This document shows positions 22,870-35,017 of a stretch of DNA of 64,000 bases, piece after piece; positions within the stretch are counted from its first letter, which is position 1, and each line of letters opens with the position of its first letter. A program made the translations under genes and the position numbers. Source of the DNA: Blumeriella jaapii (Eukaryota; Ascomycota; Leotiomycetes; Helotiales; Drepanopezizaceae); NCBI GenBank assembly GCA_009599575.1, contig VWND01000022.1, positions 453,001 through 517,000 of the forward strand. The letters are read 5' to 3'. The notes beneath the pieces are model-generated. The model was not told the origin of the DNA, ran no database searches, and saw nothing but the letters and a program-made list of their open reading frames with translations.

Positions 22870-24850
22870 TCTTGTGGTGTATCCTTACTTTTACGAGTAA
22901 AGATCAAGTCTGGTAGGTGCTGAAGACGCGGCTTCCAATCGACGTCGCGAGATTTGATTCCTCTGATGCATGGGCTCTTCACCTCGTGAGGCGGAACAGC
23001 GTGAGAGCATCTAATCGCATCCGGAAGACCTGTAATTCTAGCCTCCACTTGACCCTCCAGGTCGGCCCCCCGCTGAAATCGGTCTCGAGAGAGTCCAGCT
23101 CCCTGGCCCTTCAAGAACCGAGCGATGCTGTCCCCGCCAGCGCGAAAATATCCGGGTTCGGGCACAGCCCCGGACTCGTCATCAGGAGGAAATCTAGATT
23201 TCAGAAAGACCACGGCTCGACTGGCAATCTCGAAACCAAATGGATTCGCGCCGCTACGCCTGAAGCGTAGAATCAAATGCTCGTTGCGCATCTCTGGTAA
23301 CCGACTCAGCACATCTCCTTCTGGTATCTCGGACGGAGAATCCGATACCGATATCGCCGCTGAAGGTCTCGAGAACGCGAAAACTCCCCCGGATGGGGCT
23401 TCTACGCTGGGAGAGCTTTCCGTTGGGATCGAGCTGCAGCAAGCGCGTGCGCGGTACGGAATAGAGCTCGTCCACGAGCACCGGGATCGGATGGATGGTC
23501 TGCACGCGGTGGATGTCAATGGGTTGCGTCCTGAGGAGTCGGTCTGATACCGGCAGCCTGTCTTCGGGCTCGAGGTCATCTACGAAGTCCAGATCCAAGA
23601 GGAAAAAATCTGCTCTTTCAATGACGGGGCCTGGCTCGGCGCGTTGAGGGTCAGCATCAAGCTTCCACCTCGAGTTTCAGTCATTGCGAAAGCTGTTTTT
23701 ATTTTTGCAGGTAGATTTACGATGCAAAGGTCTGCAACGCGTCGATCGATGGGCGTTCTTGGTTCCACGGGGGCGAGCCGAGGAGAGAGTGAAGCCTGGC
23801 GATGGAGAGAAGAAGCTTGTCCCAGTTAGGGCCCACGACTCCCCAGTAGCCCCAGTAGCTTTCGAAAGATGACCGCCGGCGGTGGCCCGAGACGCGTTTG
23901 ATCATGCCGGCTGCGAGGAGACAGTCTAAGTACACCTGTGCGAGGGACTTGGAGCACTCCGGCACGGTGTGATGAAAGGCGCCGTGCTGTTTGACCAGGC
24001 CCGCGAGACCGGAGATCTTGTCTCTCAGATCGTCGCATTCCGAGCCACACGATGTGCAGAGTCCGATCAAGGCGTTGAGATCCAGTCGGGTGCGGGGGAG
24101 TGTCTCCTTCAGCCCTTAGTATCGCACGATCGAGGCTCCAGGAGTGTTGGCCAACTTTTCAATCTCCTCGACCCATTCTGGCAGCTTCGCTAAGCTCGAG
24201 CATCTGTTTTGATACATGCTTAGCTTCGTCGTCAACTGTTTTGTCTGCCGCTGTAGCTGAGACCACCGCACACTGTCCTCGCCCGCGCACACGAGCAAGT
24301 CGTGCGCGACCATGAGCTCTTGAATGATCCACGCCCTGGACCAATACTTGCGGCAAGACAGTTCGAGAGATCTTCGTTATCCCGTCGAAGCTGAAACTTC
24401 ATCCCGCGTCGGAACCAAGCTTTGCTCGCGGCCGTCGCAACTCCGAGCCAGACCAGCACTCGGCGTGCTCCTCGACACACCTCCCATGATGGAAACCTCA
24501 GACACATCGTATTGACAGATTCATAGCGCATCGATCCAAAGCAATCTTGGGCTATGCTTATCCCGAAAACTTCGCAGGGCCTTGTGGAGGTTTTGCCGGA
24601 GGGCAACTTGGACCCCGTTGATGACAGTCAGCTGGTCGTCTCCAGGAGACCCCCGTGTGTACGAGAAGGCCTCATATGCGCGATGGCCTTTCCTCAGTGA
24701 GACCTTCTTGAGCTCACATGATATTGGAGTCTCCCGGGAGCTGGGCAAGACGGCAAAGAGGCGGATCTCGACGTGCTTGGGGGCGTAGTGCCATGGTGTA
24801 TTTTCTTGCTCATAAGTAATCGGATAGGGTGTCTGGTAAGTCGCATTGAA
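22870..24850 (-). pseudogene. HET-domain (heterokaryon incompatibility) pseudogene
   Basis: Reading from high to low coordinates, the minus strand shows the parts of a HET protein in the right order but in different frames. First comes APKHVEIRLFAVL and YEAFSYTRGSPGDDQ (the usual YEALSYVWG block). Then NLHKALRSFRDKHSPRLLWI (usual LWIDAICINQ), followed by a TGA at 24523-24521 in place of the LCINQ cysteine codon. Next, after a frame change, come RVLVWLG and WSRAWIIQELMVAH at about 24344-24303. Then CDDLRDKISGLAGLV with SKSLAQVYLDCLLAA near 24040-23915. The C-terminal part runs to about 22870. At least one stop and several frameshifts are present. HET proteins trigger cell death after fusion of unlike strains; this copy cannot make a full protein. 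No intact copy is visible in the window. Confidence 0.75.
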
Positions 24851-25966
24851 GAGATAGCGTGGAGATGGAAGTAGAAGGCGGATAATTCCATTCTGTTGTT
24901 TGCGAAATCATTGACTGGAAGTCGACCATTTCGGATGTTGCTAATCTGCAAATATAACATGACATCCAATTGGCTTAAATCCAAGCAGCGTTTGCAGCTG
25001 TGCTGAAAGTTCTTTTTGATACTTACTTTACGCTTAGATGCCAAAGTCACTCTTATGAATTCAGGAACGATACTCGAGCGTAGATTTAAAACGGGAACCC
25101 TTCGCGGTCTCTGTAGCCTTTGAAAAAAAAAAAAACGTTAAACTGGAACTCCAACAATCCAAAGCGGCGGTCTCTTTAGAACCGATCAAGCAATCTACTC
25201 TACGGCGCTTCCTCTTCGTTTAACTTTCGCTAATCTGATCTTAGCCATCACGCTCAAAATCGCTGGAACGATTGGGAAACCGGGTCGAAAGGTTTTCGTC
25301 CTGACGATATCTTTCTATCCAGGACAGTAAACGATTCGTTGGTCACGGACACAGCGAGTATGATTGGGCGTGGTTTTCCGATCACCCATTTGTTTGACTT
25401 TCTGGATTTCGGACATGTGTTCTAGTCGGTGGGAGACATGTATTTGTCTTTATCCAGGCGGTATTGAAAACCGAGCGCCAGATGCGGATGGCATGCTTGT
25501 TGTTTGAAGAGCTGGGAAGTGCGTGTGTTTAGAAATGTGGAGCGAATTCATCATGAAGGGCTGAAGTTTGGGGAAGAAAATGCTGCTGCTGACTGGAAAG
25601 TCTCGGTTGCTTTAGGAATTGTAGGTCTGTTAATGAGATATGCAAGTATGAGGATAAGAGTGAGATAAATCACTGCGGATGAAAGGGAACACCCTCCCTT
25701 CCGAAAACAATGACGGATGATCAGTTTGGGGTTCGAAGAAAATCTGAAATGTTAGAAGGGGAAAGCGAAGCACAGAGATGAGAACGAAGAGAGCTAGTAT
25801 CAGATATTTACTTTGTGTTGTAAAGCAATCTGCTGATTGTTGACGGATATTCCTTCTCGCCAAGAGCCACTTCCCACCACGCTCTCACAAGACAGAAAGC
25901 CTCGAATGATTATAGCTCCCTTCAAGCCATCAACTTATTGGTCTGTGATTCTCCCAGAAGACATAT
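24851..25966. other. AT-rich gene-free stretch
   Basis: No gene supported. Stops are frequent in all frames and the composition shifts to AT from about 24830. It could include a decayed 5' end of the HET gene, but I see no further similarity. Confidence 0.4.
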
Positions 25967-26567
25967 CTAACCCAAGATCTTCGCGGCAACCGAGACGTCG
26001 GCACCAGTGTTGTCTGGCTCGACGCTGACGCTCTTCACCTTGCCATCCTCCACTACGATAGCGTATCGCTTGCTTCTGTTCGTGCCGAGGACGGGAGCAG
26101 AGGAGAACTCGACATCGAGGGCGCGGGTGAACTCGCCGCTGGCGTCGCCGAGGAAGCGGATGCCGGAGGTGCCGTCCTTGTCGAGAGACTTGCCCCAGGC
26201 CTTCATGCTGCGAGAACATCAGTCGTTTGCATGCAAGGGAGCAGTCGCAGATGGAGAACGTACACAAACGCATCGTTGACCGAGACGACAAAAACCTTTC
26301 CAGCGCCGCTGAGCTTTGGGTGAGCGATGTACTCGGGAATGTGAGAGTCGGAGCAAGTGGGGCCTGTACGATTGTCAATGCCCGAAGCTCTCATTCGCTC
26401 TCGATTGGCAGGTTGCGAGAGGAGGCCGAGGAAGACATACTGAAGGCTGCTGGGACACCGATGATGAGTCCGGGACCGGATGCGAGCTCTGAAGCCAAAT
26501 CGACCTTCTTATCCGGAGCACCCTCGGTAAGAGGAATGCTGGGAATGCTGTCTCCAACCTTGACCAT
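25967..26567 (-). CDS. type II (PRX5-like) peroxiredoxin
   Basis: Exons are 26567-26441, 26363-26264 and 26207-25967; introns of 77 and 56 bases start GTATGT and GTACGT and end TACAG and CGCAG. The 155-residue protein reduces peroxides with a catalytic cysteine. The first intron interrupts the active-site loop: after splicing it reads GVPAAFSPTCSDSHIP with the peroxidatic Cys at about residue 46 and the neighbouring Thr. Other family marks are VVSVNDAFVMKAWG, FLGDASGEFTRAL, and RSKRYAIVVEDGKV. The usual fungal relatives include Asp f 3 and PMP20. The C-terminus (AKILG) is not a peroxisomal PTS1 signal, so a cytosolic location is more likely. Length, phases and motifs are all normal. Nearby oxidases could be sources of hydrogen peroxide, but no direct link is shown. 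Confidence 0.9.
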
Positions 26568-28079
26568 TGTTGCGATTGAATTGAACGGTATGTCCTTGAG
26601 TGCTTGTTGTGTGATGGCAGAGTTGTTGTTGTTGGAGTTTTCGACGCGATGGTGCAATGAGGGGTCTAAATACTTATTTGTGCCCCTCCACAGCGATCTT
26701 CAACCAAAACACCGCTAGACCATATTGAGCATAGCGCATGCAGCGTATTTGAAATCGGGGTTAAGCGAGCATGTTGCCGAGACTCGACCTTGACAGCTGT
26801 TGTTGACAAACAGACGGGAAGAACTCAAAAGAGTTCTTTGGGTTTGGAGAGGGTTAGGGGGGAGAGGGAGGGGATTGGGCATCGCCCAAAAGGCTACAAA
26901 CCCATTCGTGGTTGACCTTTGTTCTTTCGAAGAGTACGGAATTTCGTTGGACTCTGCAGTTCGGGGATACTGTATGAAAGTTCAGATCTCTCGGCGTTCA
27001 AACTCAATGTTCAAATACCGCAGCAAGATGTACTGTACCAAAAAGGCTCACAGTATTTGTCACCACTGGCGAGATCAAGATGTTCGGAAAATGATTTATT
27101 CCGAAGCTCATCGCCACTCTTGCTCTCAGACGGGGTCGAACCCCAGTCTCACTCGATGGTGTTGTGCTCTTCGCATCTACCTACCCCCTCCAGACTGGTC
27201 CCCAATCCCTTTTGCTCAGAGCTCGATTGACTGCTTCTTCACAGGCCCAAACACACAGCAGACTCAACCAAATCGTAAGCCAGGCCCCCAAGGCAGGAGG
27301 GTGGCGGAACATGTATGGGCAAATCACTCGACTTCCCTCAAGTCTCTCGCCAAATCCTCCTTTCCTATTCTTGGCCTTAGCCTCGTCACCTTACCAGTCT
27401 TGAGTAAACAAGAGCGATTCGTCTTCATCCATTTCGATGCAAGATCTCGCCTCGTATTGTCCTCCCTGTCTTTCCCCTTCGCTTTCGCTCTCTCTCACTT
27501 CCTTACCTCCTTTGTCTTGCTGCCTCCCCATCTTTTCTTTCGTTGCTTCGGCTTGCCTTCTCTCCCTGGAGTAGTACAAGTCACATGACTCAGAATGCCC
27601 AAGTTAATTCGGGACGACTTCTCAGCGAAATGGCGATGAGTGGCAGAGATTGCGGAGAATTGAATGTTTCAATTGAGAGAGAAAGAAAAAAAAATATTGG
27701 GTAGACTTGAAGGCTGGTTTCAGGGTTGCTGCTGCATGTCTACTTATGCTATGCCAGTCAGACGCAGCTGCGCTACGACTTCTGCGACAAAGTTGGAAAT
27801 TGTACTTTCCTCAACTTGATACGTCGGTGAGCATGTAATTCTGAGAATTCTTTTTCCATAACTTGTCTTGGGCGAACATTTTTCTTCTTTTTGTTTTCCC
27901 GTGTAGACTGAACGTATGTTATCAAGTCAGAAGTTTTTGTTTAGATACACTTTGGGCTACAAACGCCAGCAATATCTGCTGTACAGTACCCACAGAGACA
28001 TCCCTCTATCCGACAAACGCTAATTTCTAAAGGTACCATGTCATCCGCCCACTCACACCACCTTCTTCCCTGGGTACAA
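26568..28079. other. gene-free intergenic stretch
   Basis: A 262-codon open frame at 26800-27588 (plus) has no domain, biased composition and no partner, so I do not accept it as a gene. A segment at 27131-27151 can be read on the minus strand as a box B-like GGTTCGACCCC, but no tRNA cloverleaf forms around it. The rest is promoter and 3' flanking DNA. Confidence 0.4.
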
Positions 28080-30075
28080 TTAACATAAAGTCTTATATAC
28101 ACGCTTCCACGTAGGCAGCCTCGCCCTCTCATCCCTCTCCTGCTGAATCAACTGCGGCGTATCGATTTCTCTCCGTCCCGTCACGAGATCAATATCCGCA
28201 CTCCTCATGAACGGGGTCCTGTACCAGATCTTGTACGGGATATACATGATGATGACCACGGGCGCGGCGAGATACGCAAGGAAGAAGCTCTTCGCGACCC
28301 CGGCACTACTCAGAGACGCGTACCCAACCGGCCAGATCGCGGTCCAGAACTGCGCGAGGAGCACTAGGCAATTGAGGATGAAGCCGACCCAGGAGCCGTA
28401 CACGCCTGCCTGCGAGGTAAAGGCCAGCTCGTCGAGAGAGTGGCCTTGTTTCTTCCACGCGGCGCGGAAGCGGATGTGTGCCAGGCAGATAGAGCCCCAT
28501 GTGAAGATGGACGAGAGCCCGGAGAGGGAGTAGAGCCAGTTGAGCGCCGTGTTGGCGGTGTCTTGTCCGCCGGCTACCACGTAGCAGAGAAGACCCAATA
28601 AGGAGGCGAGACAGATCGAGACCAGGGGACGGCCTTTGCGGTCGATATACGCGAAGATCTTGGGAGCTTGACCCTGTTCGGCCAAGGCGCAGAGCGTGCG
28701 ACTGCTGCCGTAGATCGAGGAGTTGCCGACAGAGAGGACGGCGATGAGAATCACAACGTTCATTACTGAGGGGAGGCCGGAGATGCCGGCGTTGTTGATG
28801 GCAATGACGAACGGCGAGGCTTTGGCTCCACTACCGTCGGCCCCGAGGAGCCTGGCGTCGCCGTAAGGGATAAGCACGGAAACGATGGTCAGAGAGACCA
28901 TGTAGAAGAGGCAGATCCGCCAGAAGACCTGCTTGATCGCCGTAGGCAAGACCTTGCGAGGGTTCTCAGCTTCGGCAGCGGCCAAGCCTACGAGTTCCGT
29001 TCCCGCGAACGAGAAGGCGGCTGTAACGAAGACGGAGCAAAGACCTTTGAAACCGTGGTTAAAGGCACCGGACGCAATGCTTCCGGGTGGTTGTCCATTC
29101 TTGGTGTAACCGGCATAATCTGGCCCGACGGAATTGGAGTTCCAGTATCGTCCGCCCAGGTACTCCCCGTTGGGACCCCCACCACAGTTCAGGATGATGC
29201 CCAAGATGATGAAACCGATGACAGCAGTAATCTTGACAATGGCAAAGACGAACTCGGCCTCTCCGTATCCACGCACTCCAAAAAAGTTGATTGCGACGAT
29301 GACGACGAGGAAGATCGTGACCCAAGCGGCCGAGTTCGTGTCTTGAGCTCCTGGCCAGTAGTTCAGGGTGATGGACGCTGCCACGATTTCTAAGGGGAGA
29401 ACGACGAGCCATTGAATGGCGTAGCTAGACTTGTGGTCAGTAATCTCATCCTCGTCGGGAACCGTAGCGCGAGCACATACTTCCAGCCCATAGCAAATCC
29501 CCACGCGGGATCCAGGAATCGAGTCGAATAGGCAGAGAAAGATCCAGCGACCGGAAAGGCCACGGCCATTTCTCCCAAAGCTTGCACGGTGCAGAAGATC
29601 ATGATACCAATGATTCCAAAGGCGATAATCAGAGACGCCGGTCCTCCAGTGGAGAGGGCCGCGCCGGAGGTGACGAAGAGTCCAGTACCTATCATCGTGG
29701 TCAACACCTCACCACCAGCCGCTATCAACATGGACAGGAGCCGCGGAGGCCAGAAGACCTACCGATGGAGCCACCAATGGCAATCATCTGCATGTGCCTC
29801 CCCTTCAACTGCCTCGACAATGTCGTGTTGGCGGTCGCTTGCGCCGCCGCTTCATGGTCGTAGCCGCCCTTGGTCGGCACCGACGTCCTCGTCACCGAAG
29901 CATTCGGATCCCGCTTGAAGCTGTCGACGAAGCGTGTCGTCCATGGCTCTCGGTGCTTTTCTGCTTGCGACGCGATGGTTGGGTTAGCGGTATAATGATC
30001 GCTGCTCCCCGTGCTGTTCTTCGTAGGGCTGTATCCCTTCTCAGTATCCGTCACGTCTGGTTGCAAGGCCGACAT
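28080..30075 (-). CDS. amino-acid permease (YAT/GAP1-like)
   Basis: Exons are 30075-29763, 29688-29481 and 29424-28080; introns are 74 and 56 bases. The protein has 621 residues and about 12 membrane segments. The cytosolic N-terminus of about 90 residues is polar. Then comes GRHMQMIAIGGSIGTGLFV, the consensus amphipathic region and helix I of fungal amino-acid permeases. Further marks are GEMAVAFPVAGSFS, GWNYAIQWLVVLPLE, FSFAGTELVGLAAAE, ENPRKVLPTAIKQVFWRI and the C-terminal IPYKIW followed by DIDLVTGRREID. It should import amino acids by proton symport across the plasma membrane; specificity cannot be read from sequence. A CTTATC (GATA-factor) site occurs about 330 bases upstream at 30405-30410, compatible with nitrogen regulation. 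All splice phases fit and no lesion is visible. Confidence 0.92.
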
Positions 30076-32310
30076 GTTGGCGATCCGTCAGTCACCCCTT
30101 TCCTCGTCCTGGAGCGGCGAGTCGTCACGCGGGAATCTGCGAGTACACTCGTACACGGTCGATATACCTCGGTCGCCGTGCTGTGCTGTGCTGGGACGGG
30201 GAGAGGAGTATGCTGATACCGAGCGAAGAATGTAAACCAAGAAGAGGGATAGATGAATAATAGATGGACTACGCCGTGTACAAGTATTTGAACAGCGGAC
30301 GAGTTTCCTTTGCACTACTTACTTGTATTTCCCGCCTTCCCCATTTCTCACCTCCACCTCCACTTCCACCTCCACCTGTCCCTCGACCTCAATCTCATCT
30401 ATCTCTTATCAGCGTTGTTTCTGCTGGTGGATATCAGGGCCCCGACTTCTTACGAGATAGTTGCACTTAGTGCTACGCAGACGGCCGAATAGGCCCTGTA
30501 GCGCCTGGCAAGCTCCTTGTCAACTGCGGGGGCGCCGCCACGGCCGCCCAGCAAAAGCTTGAAGAAAACAAGGCCGATCCGCCACGAGATGCAGTGCAGG
30601 CATGATGCCGCCGGGGCCGGGCCAATGATGCGAGAAAGCTCGATATCTCTCCCTTAGCGGTGGTGCGATATCAACGACCGGGTTGACGTCTTAGATAGAG
30701 AGAAATACCACACGTTGGTTTCTATGCTCAGTGCTCAGTCGATACCAGACTTGCGATCACGAACGATAGGAGCAGATTTCCGTTTTGTGTCTGGTGTCAG
30801 ACCTACACACATTGTTTGTTTTGTTGGGTGGGTCTCTAGGGTCGGTTGTGAAGCGAAGTGATGATGCAGCCAAGAAGAACTCGAGAGATCGCGAGCCGAG
30901 CGTCCGCCGTCTGACGGATTTCGATCAGCAAGCTGCTCGGCCGCATTTTTCTAGAAGCCGGTGAACATTCCCGGGCAAGTAAGTCAATGTGCTGCCGGAT
31001 TGTGCACTCACAGGGGGCGAGCGAAGCCGCCAATCAGATACGCTCAAGAGCTTCACTCGAGGCTTTCCAGAGCAACTGATAGACGTGCGTAAATTCTCAC
31101 TAGGCCACTTCGAATGACGGCCTTCTGAAAAATAGCCAGAATCGTACTGTACACTGATGTGGACGCACATGCATTAACCGCTGCCTTTTCTCGCATGCCC
31201 TAACCGGCATCACACTGATCAACGTCATCGCGCACGATACAATGTGGAACCCATGCCATATCGAGTGCGACGAGCTGCTCCTCCGCGTTCCCTTATAAGA
31301 AGAACCCGAGCCTGAGTTCCTACACATCCTGCCCTCATCCACGCCTCAGGTTCGTGATCGCTTGCGTGCAGTTCCCCTCTCAAGACTGTCCAGTCTCGTC
31401 AACAAGTCGGGCCTCTCCGTGGTTATGCGAAAACAAGTCGTAGCGTAGGTTGCCTGGAATGTCGGACACGATGAAGGAATTGAAAATCGCGGTTTGGCTG
31501 CGACGGAAATGTTGCCGAGTTTGTTGACACGGCTCCGCTAAAAATTACGTTGGACATCCGCCAGAGTCTGCACGCTGGCCACCGCCTAATCGCGGTGTTA
31601 TGCATACAGAGCAGTAATCGGTACCGTACCTGATCCGGGTCGTACTGCCTAGCTAGCGTTTTTCTTCTCCTTTGCTTCTCCTTTTCTTCTTCTTTCCCGT
31701 TCGTCCGGGGGAGGAGTGTTCATGTGATGCTGGGGGCGGAGAAGGGGGGGGCGGCATCGCATGGGTAAGTGACGCAGTTTCTCAACTCTGGAATCTGAGC
31801 TAGTCGGAATTTGAAATACTAAAAGTCGTCTCCCGCTTCAAGGTGGCTGGCCTTCTGCTCAGGCACTTAAGTGTATCGATTCTCAAGTGATTTCGTTGTT
31901 TACATCCGTCTAAGCGAGGGGGAAGGGAAGGACGTGGCTAACAAGTTTCGATACGCCATATGGACCAGCGTACGCAGCGCATCAAAACGATGGATGGGCT
32001 TTCACTTGCGTTACCATGGCAGTCGTCGGTGTTACTTGCGACCGATTTTCATTGGAAAGTATTCGTTTCATCTTTCCAATTCGATCACGTGGAAGGCGAA
32101 AAGCGACAGTGGATGGTACAGCAACGTCCCGTCTTGCCGGGTCGCCGGAGAATGATATCATATACACCGATATACAGCTCGCACTATAAACATCATAGCA
32201 AGCTAAGTGATTTCCTCTTCAAACCATTGTTTTGTACACCATGAAGTGCATTTCCTCCTCTCCATGTTCTCGTGAACGGTCTCCGATTGTACCTCATCAT
32301 CACCGCCATC
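30076..32310. promoter_or_regulatory. long divergent intergenic region
   Basis: About 2.2 kb between the permease (minus) and the hydroxy-acid dehydrogenase (plus). No gene supported. It holds a CTTATC site at 30405-30410 (GATAAG on the minus strand), C/T-rich leader DNA at about 30330-30410 and a moderately AT-rich centre. The function of the rest is unknown. Confidence 0.45.
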
Positions 32311-33681
32311 ATGTCCGACCCCAACAATCCGAATATCAAGAGCAGGAGCACGCCCCAGTGGGGTCTCTATCAGCGACAGCTGTTCTGGAAAGATAACGAA
32401 GGAGAAGTCCCGCCCTTCAGTACCGAGCCAGGGGATCTCGAGGATCAGGCGAAAAGAGCATTGACAATTGGCGGATGGTGGGCTCTCCAGCTCCCGAATC
32501 GCGCTCCTCGACTAAGAACTCCAGGTACTATGCCTCCTCCAACGCAGGCCAATCCTACACCCACCTGGCCAATCGACAGGCCTTCTACCGCCACCGCATC
32601 GTTCCTCGAATGCTCGTCGACACGAATCATCGCGACACGCAAACCACCATCTTCGGCCACAAGGTCAGCGCGCCCATCGGCTTCGCGCCCATCGGCATCA
32701 ACAAGATATACCACCCGCTTGGCGAGCTGCCGGTGGCCCAAGTCGCCAAGGAGCTTAACCTGCCGTACTGCCTGTCGACCGCGGGATCGAACCCCATCGA
32801 GGCAGTCGGGGAGGCGAACGGCGCCGGCCCACGGTTCTTCCAGCTCTACATGCCCCACGACGACGAGCTGACGCGCAGTCTGTTGCAGCGGGCCGTCGAC
32901 AGCGGCTTCTCTGCTTGTATCTTGACCCTCGACACGTGGCAGCTGGCGTGGCGACATCACGATGAGGCGGAATCGAACTATGCGTTCTATCACGGCATCG
33001 GGGCCGATCTCGGGCTGTCGGATCCCGTGTTCCAGAAGAGGCTCGAGGAGGCGGGCATCGATCCCGTCCAGCAGCCCAAGGAGGCGGGCGCTATGTGGAT
33101 CGACAACGTGTGGCATGGGCGCGCGTGGAGCTGGGAGAAGATGCCGTGGTTGATGCAGACTTGGAAGAAGCTTAGTGGTGGGAAGCCTTTCTGTTTGAAG
33201 GGTATCCAGAGCGTCGCCGATGCCAAAAAGGCGGTCGAGCTTGGGGTGGATGGCATTGTGGTTAGCAACCACGCAGGCAGGCAGGTCGATGGGGCGATTG
33301 CCAGTTTGGATGCGTTGGAGAAGATCGTTGATGGTCAGTCCCCCCCCCCCCAACTGTCCGTTTTCGTAGCTTCAGGCTGAACGCGATGTAGCTGTGGGCG
33401 ACCAGACGTACATCATGTTCGATTCTGGTGTCCGTGGCGCCGCCGACGTCTTCAAGGCTTTGGCGCTCGGAGCCAAGTTTGTCTTTGTCGGCAGACTCTG
33501 GGTTTGGGGTCTCAGTATCAAGGGCGAGCTTGGGGTCCGCCATGTGATGAAGAGCTTGCTGGCCGACTTCGACATCTTGATGAATGTGTCCGGCTACCAG
33601 AGTGTGGATCAGATCAACCGCGACAGCATCGACAGTCTGCCTAATTCCGCGTCAATGATTGCGGAGAAATCAAGGCTGTGA
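32311..33681 (+). CDS. FMN-dependent alpha-hydroxy-acid dehydrogenase / lactate 2-monooxygenase-like
   Basis: Exons 32311-32477, 32525-33333 and 33392-33681; introns of 47 and 58 bases, the first with GACTAAG near its end. The 421-residue protein lacks a cytochrome b5 domain and matches the FMN-binding (S)-2-hydroxy-acid oxidase family, in particular the lactate 2-monooxygenase-like fungal branch. Marks are RMLVDTNHRDTQTTIFG, the FMN-site APIGFAPIG, LPYCLSTAGSNPIE, FFQLYMPHDDE, FCLKGIQSVADA (catalytic Lys), VVSNHAGRQVDGAIASLDAL (active-site His and Arg) and MFDSGVRGAADVFKALALGA (FMN phosphate binding). The HAGRQVDG motif differs from the HGGR of flavocytochrome b2. The product could be pyruvate plus peroxide or acetate plus carbon dioxide, depending on subtype. 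It is intact. It is the second lactate-type enzyme within 12 kb. Confidence 0.88.
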
Positions 33682-35017
33682 GGAAGTGAGGAAAAACGGC
33701 TGCATGTAAGGGACAAATGCTTCAAAGTTCGTACCAAGCCTTGACTCTCCCTAGACTGATTCAATTGTGCCGCAGCCATGTGCCACAAGAGGTGATACTC
33801 TCCACTTTACCCTATGTTGATGAGATGCTCGGTAGAAACATGATGTACAGAAATCGCAATCGTGTCTTTTCTTTCAACAGTGTGCCCCTCGGTCAGGTAC
33901 TGTATGTCAATGTTATGGCCTTCAAATGTGATCGCCTGATTATAGAACATGTATAGCCAATGGGCGCTACAGCATTCTCATTTTCCTATTTATTGAAGAA
34001 AAAAAAAAATCACTGCAGATTTCTGCCTGCGTGAGCCCTATAAAAGCACTCGGATTACATACCGAATTGACTAAACAGCAGGATCTTCAGCAGATCCAAA
34101 TGCTGTTGGATCAGTCTTGGATGTAAGCGAGGTGTTCCCGGCGTGGCTCGGGTTGGTGCTCCTTGACGTGACTTTGAGCAACACCGCATCGCAACATGTC
34201 ATGACATACTGGGTCACCGTCGCATGAACCAGATGGCTGAAGATGCCAAACTTCGAGCGCATCTAAAGGCTCGAATCCATCTCTGCTGACGAATACAGAC
34301 TTTACACGAGCAAGATGCAGTCAGCAAGCTTCCGACAACATTCAGTCTCACAGCCAATTCCAAATCTCTGGTATTACTTGACATCTCACCAGCACGATAA
34401 GCCCTACGCCCCGAAACAATCCCGCAACATCTTACCCTCGCTCGAACCAGGCTCCGGCTTACTCTGACAAACAGGTAGTAAGCAAGTCGCATCGCAGTGG
34501 CGGTCGCAGCAGGCAATCGACGGTATCACGAAGCTCAAGCGTAGCCATGTAGCGCTATCAAGCTGCCACTGCTACACGAAGGCGGTCTGGATTTCCGGCG
34601 CTGATTACTTGATGCTCATCGCTGATTATCACCGCTGATTGAAAGGGGTTGTACCTACACTGGATGGACAGATGCTGGAGTCGTCAGCTTCCCCATAGCT
34701 ACGGGGCTTTTGGGGCGCCCGGGTCCGACATTCGAGGAGAAGATAGAAGGCTGGGATTGGTTAATTGAGCCTTTGTAAGACTGTTGACATGATGAAGGTG
34801 ACAGTGATGAGAAGGATTATACCGCGCTGGCTTTCGAAATGCTTGGTAGATTTGATAGTCGTACGGTAGACTGACCGACGGTGATGTTTCCAGTTCCGAA
34901 GCGTAATCTCAGCAAGAGATATAAGTGTACTGAAGGAAGGAATGGGAAACCGCCATTCTATACTCACAAGCCCCCGAGCTCGCTTCGACCCAGAATCCTA
35001 AGGTGTACTTACTCACC
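33682..35017. other. intergenic stretch upstream of the GMC gene
   Basis: No gene supported. Three copies of CGCTGATT occur within about 45 bases at about 34598-34642, roughly 400 bases before the GMC start codon. The rest is unremarkable and slightly AT-rich. Confidence 0.4.

Noticed and set aside
27120..27210. Possible minus-strand tRNA (box A-like GGACCAGTCTGG and box B-like GGTTCGACCCC)
   Set aside because: Acceptor and T-stems do not pair; no cloverleaf can be drawn.
26800..27588. 262-codon plus-strand frame
   Set aside because: No domain, no plausible start context and composition like non-coding DNA.
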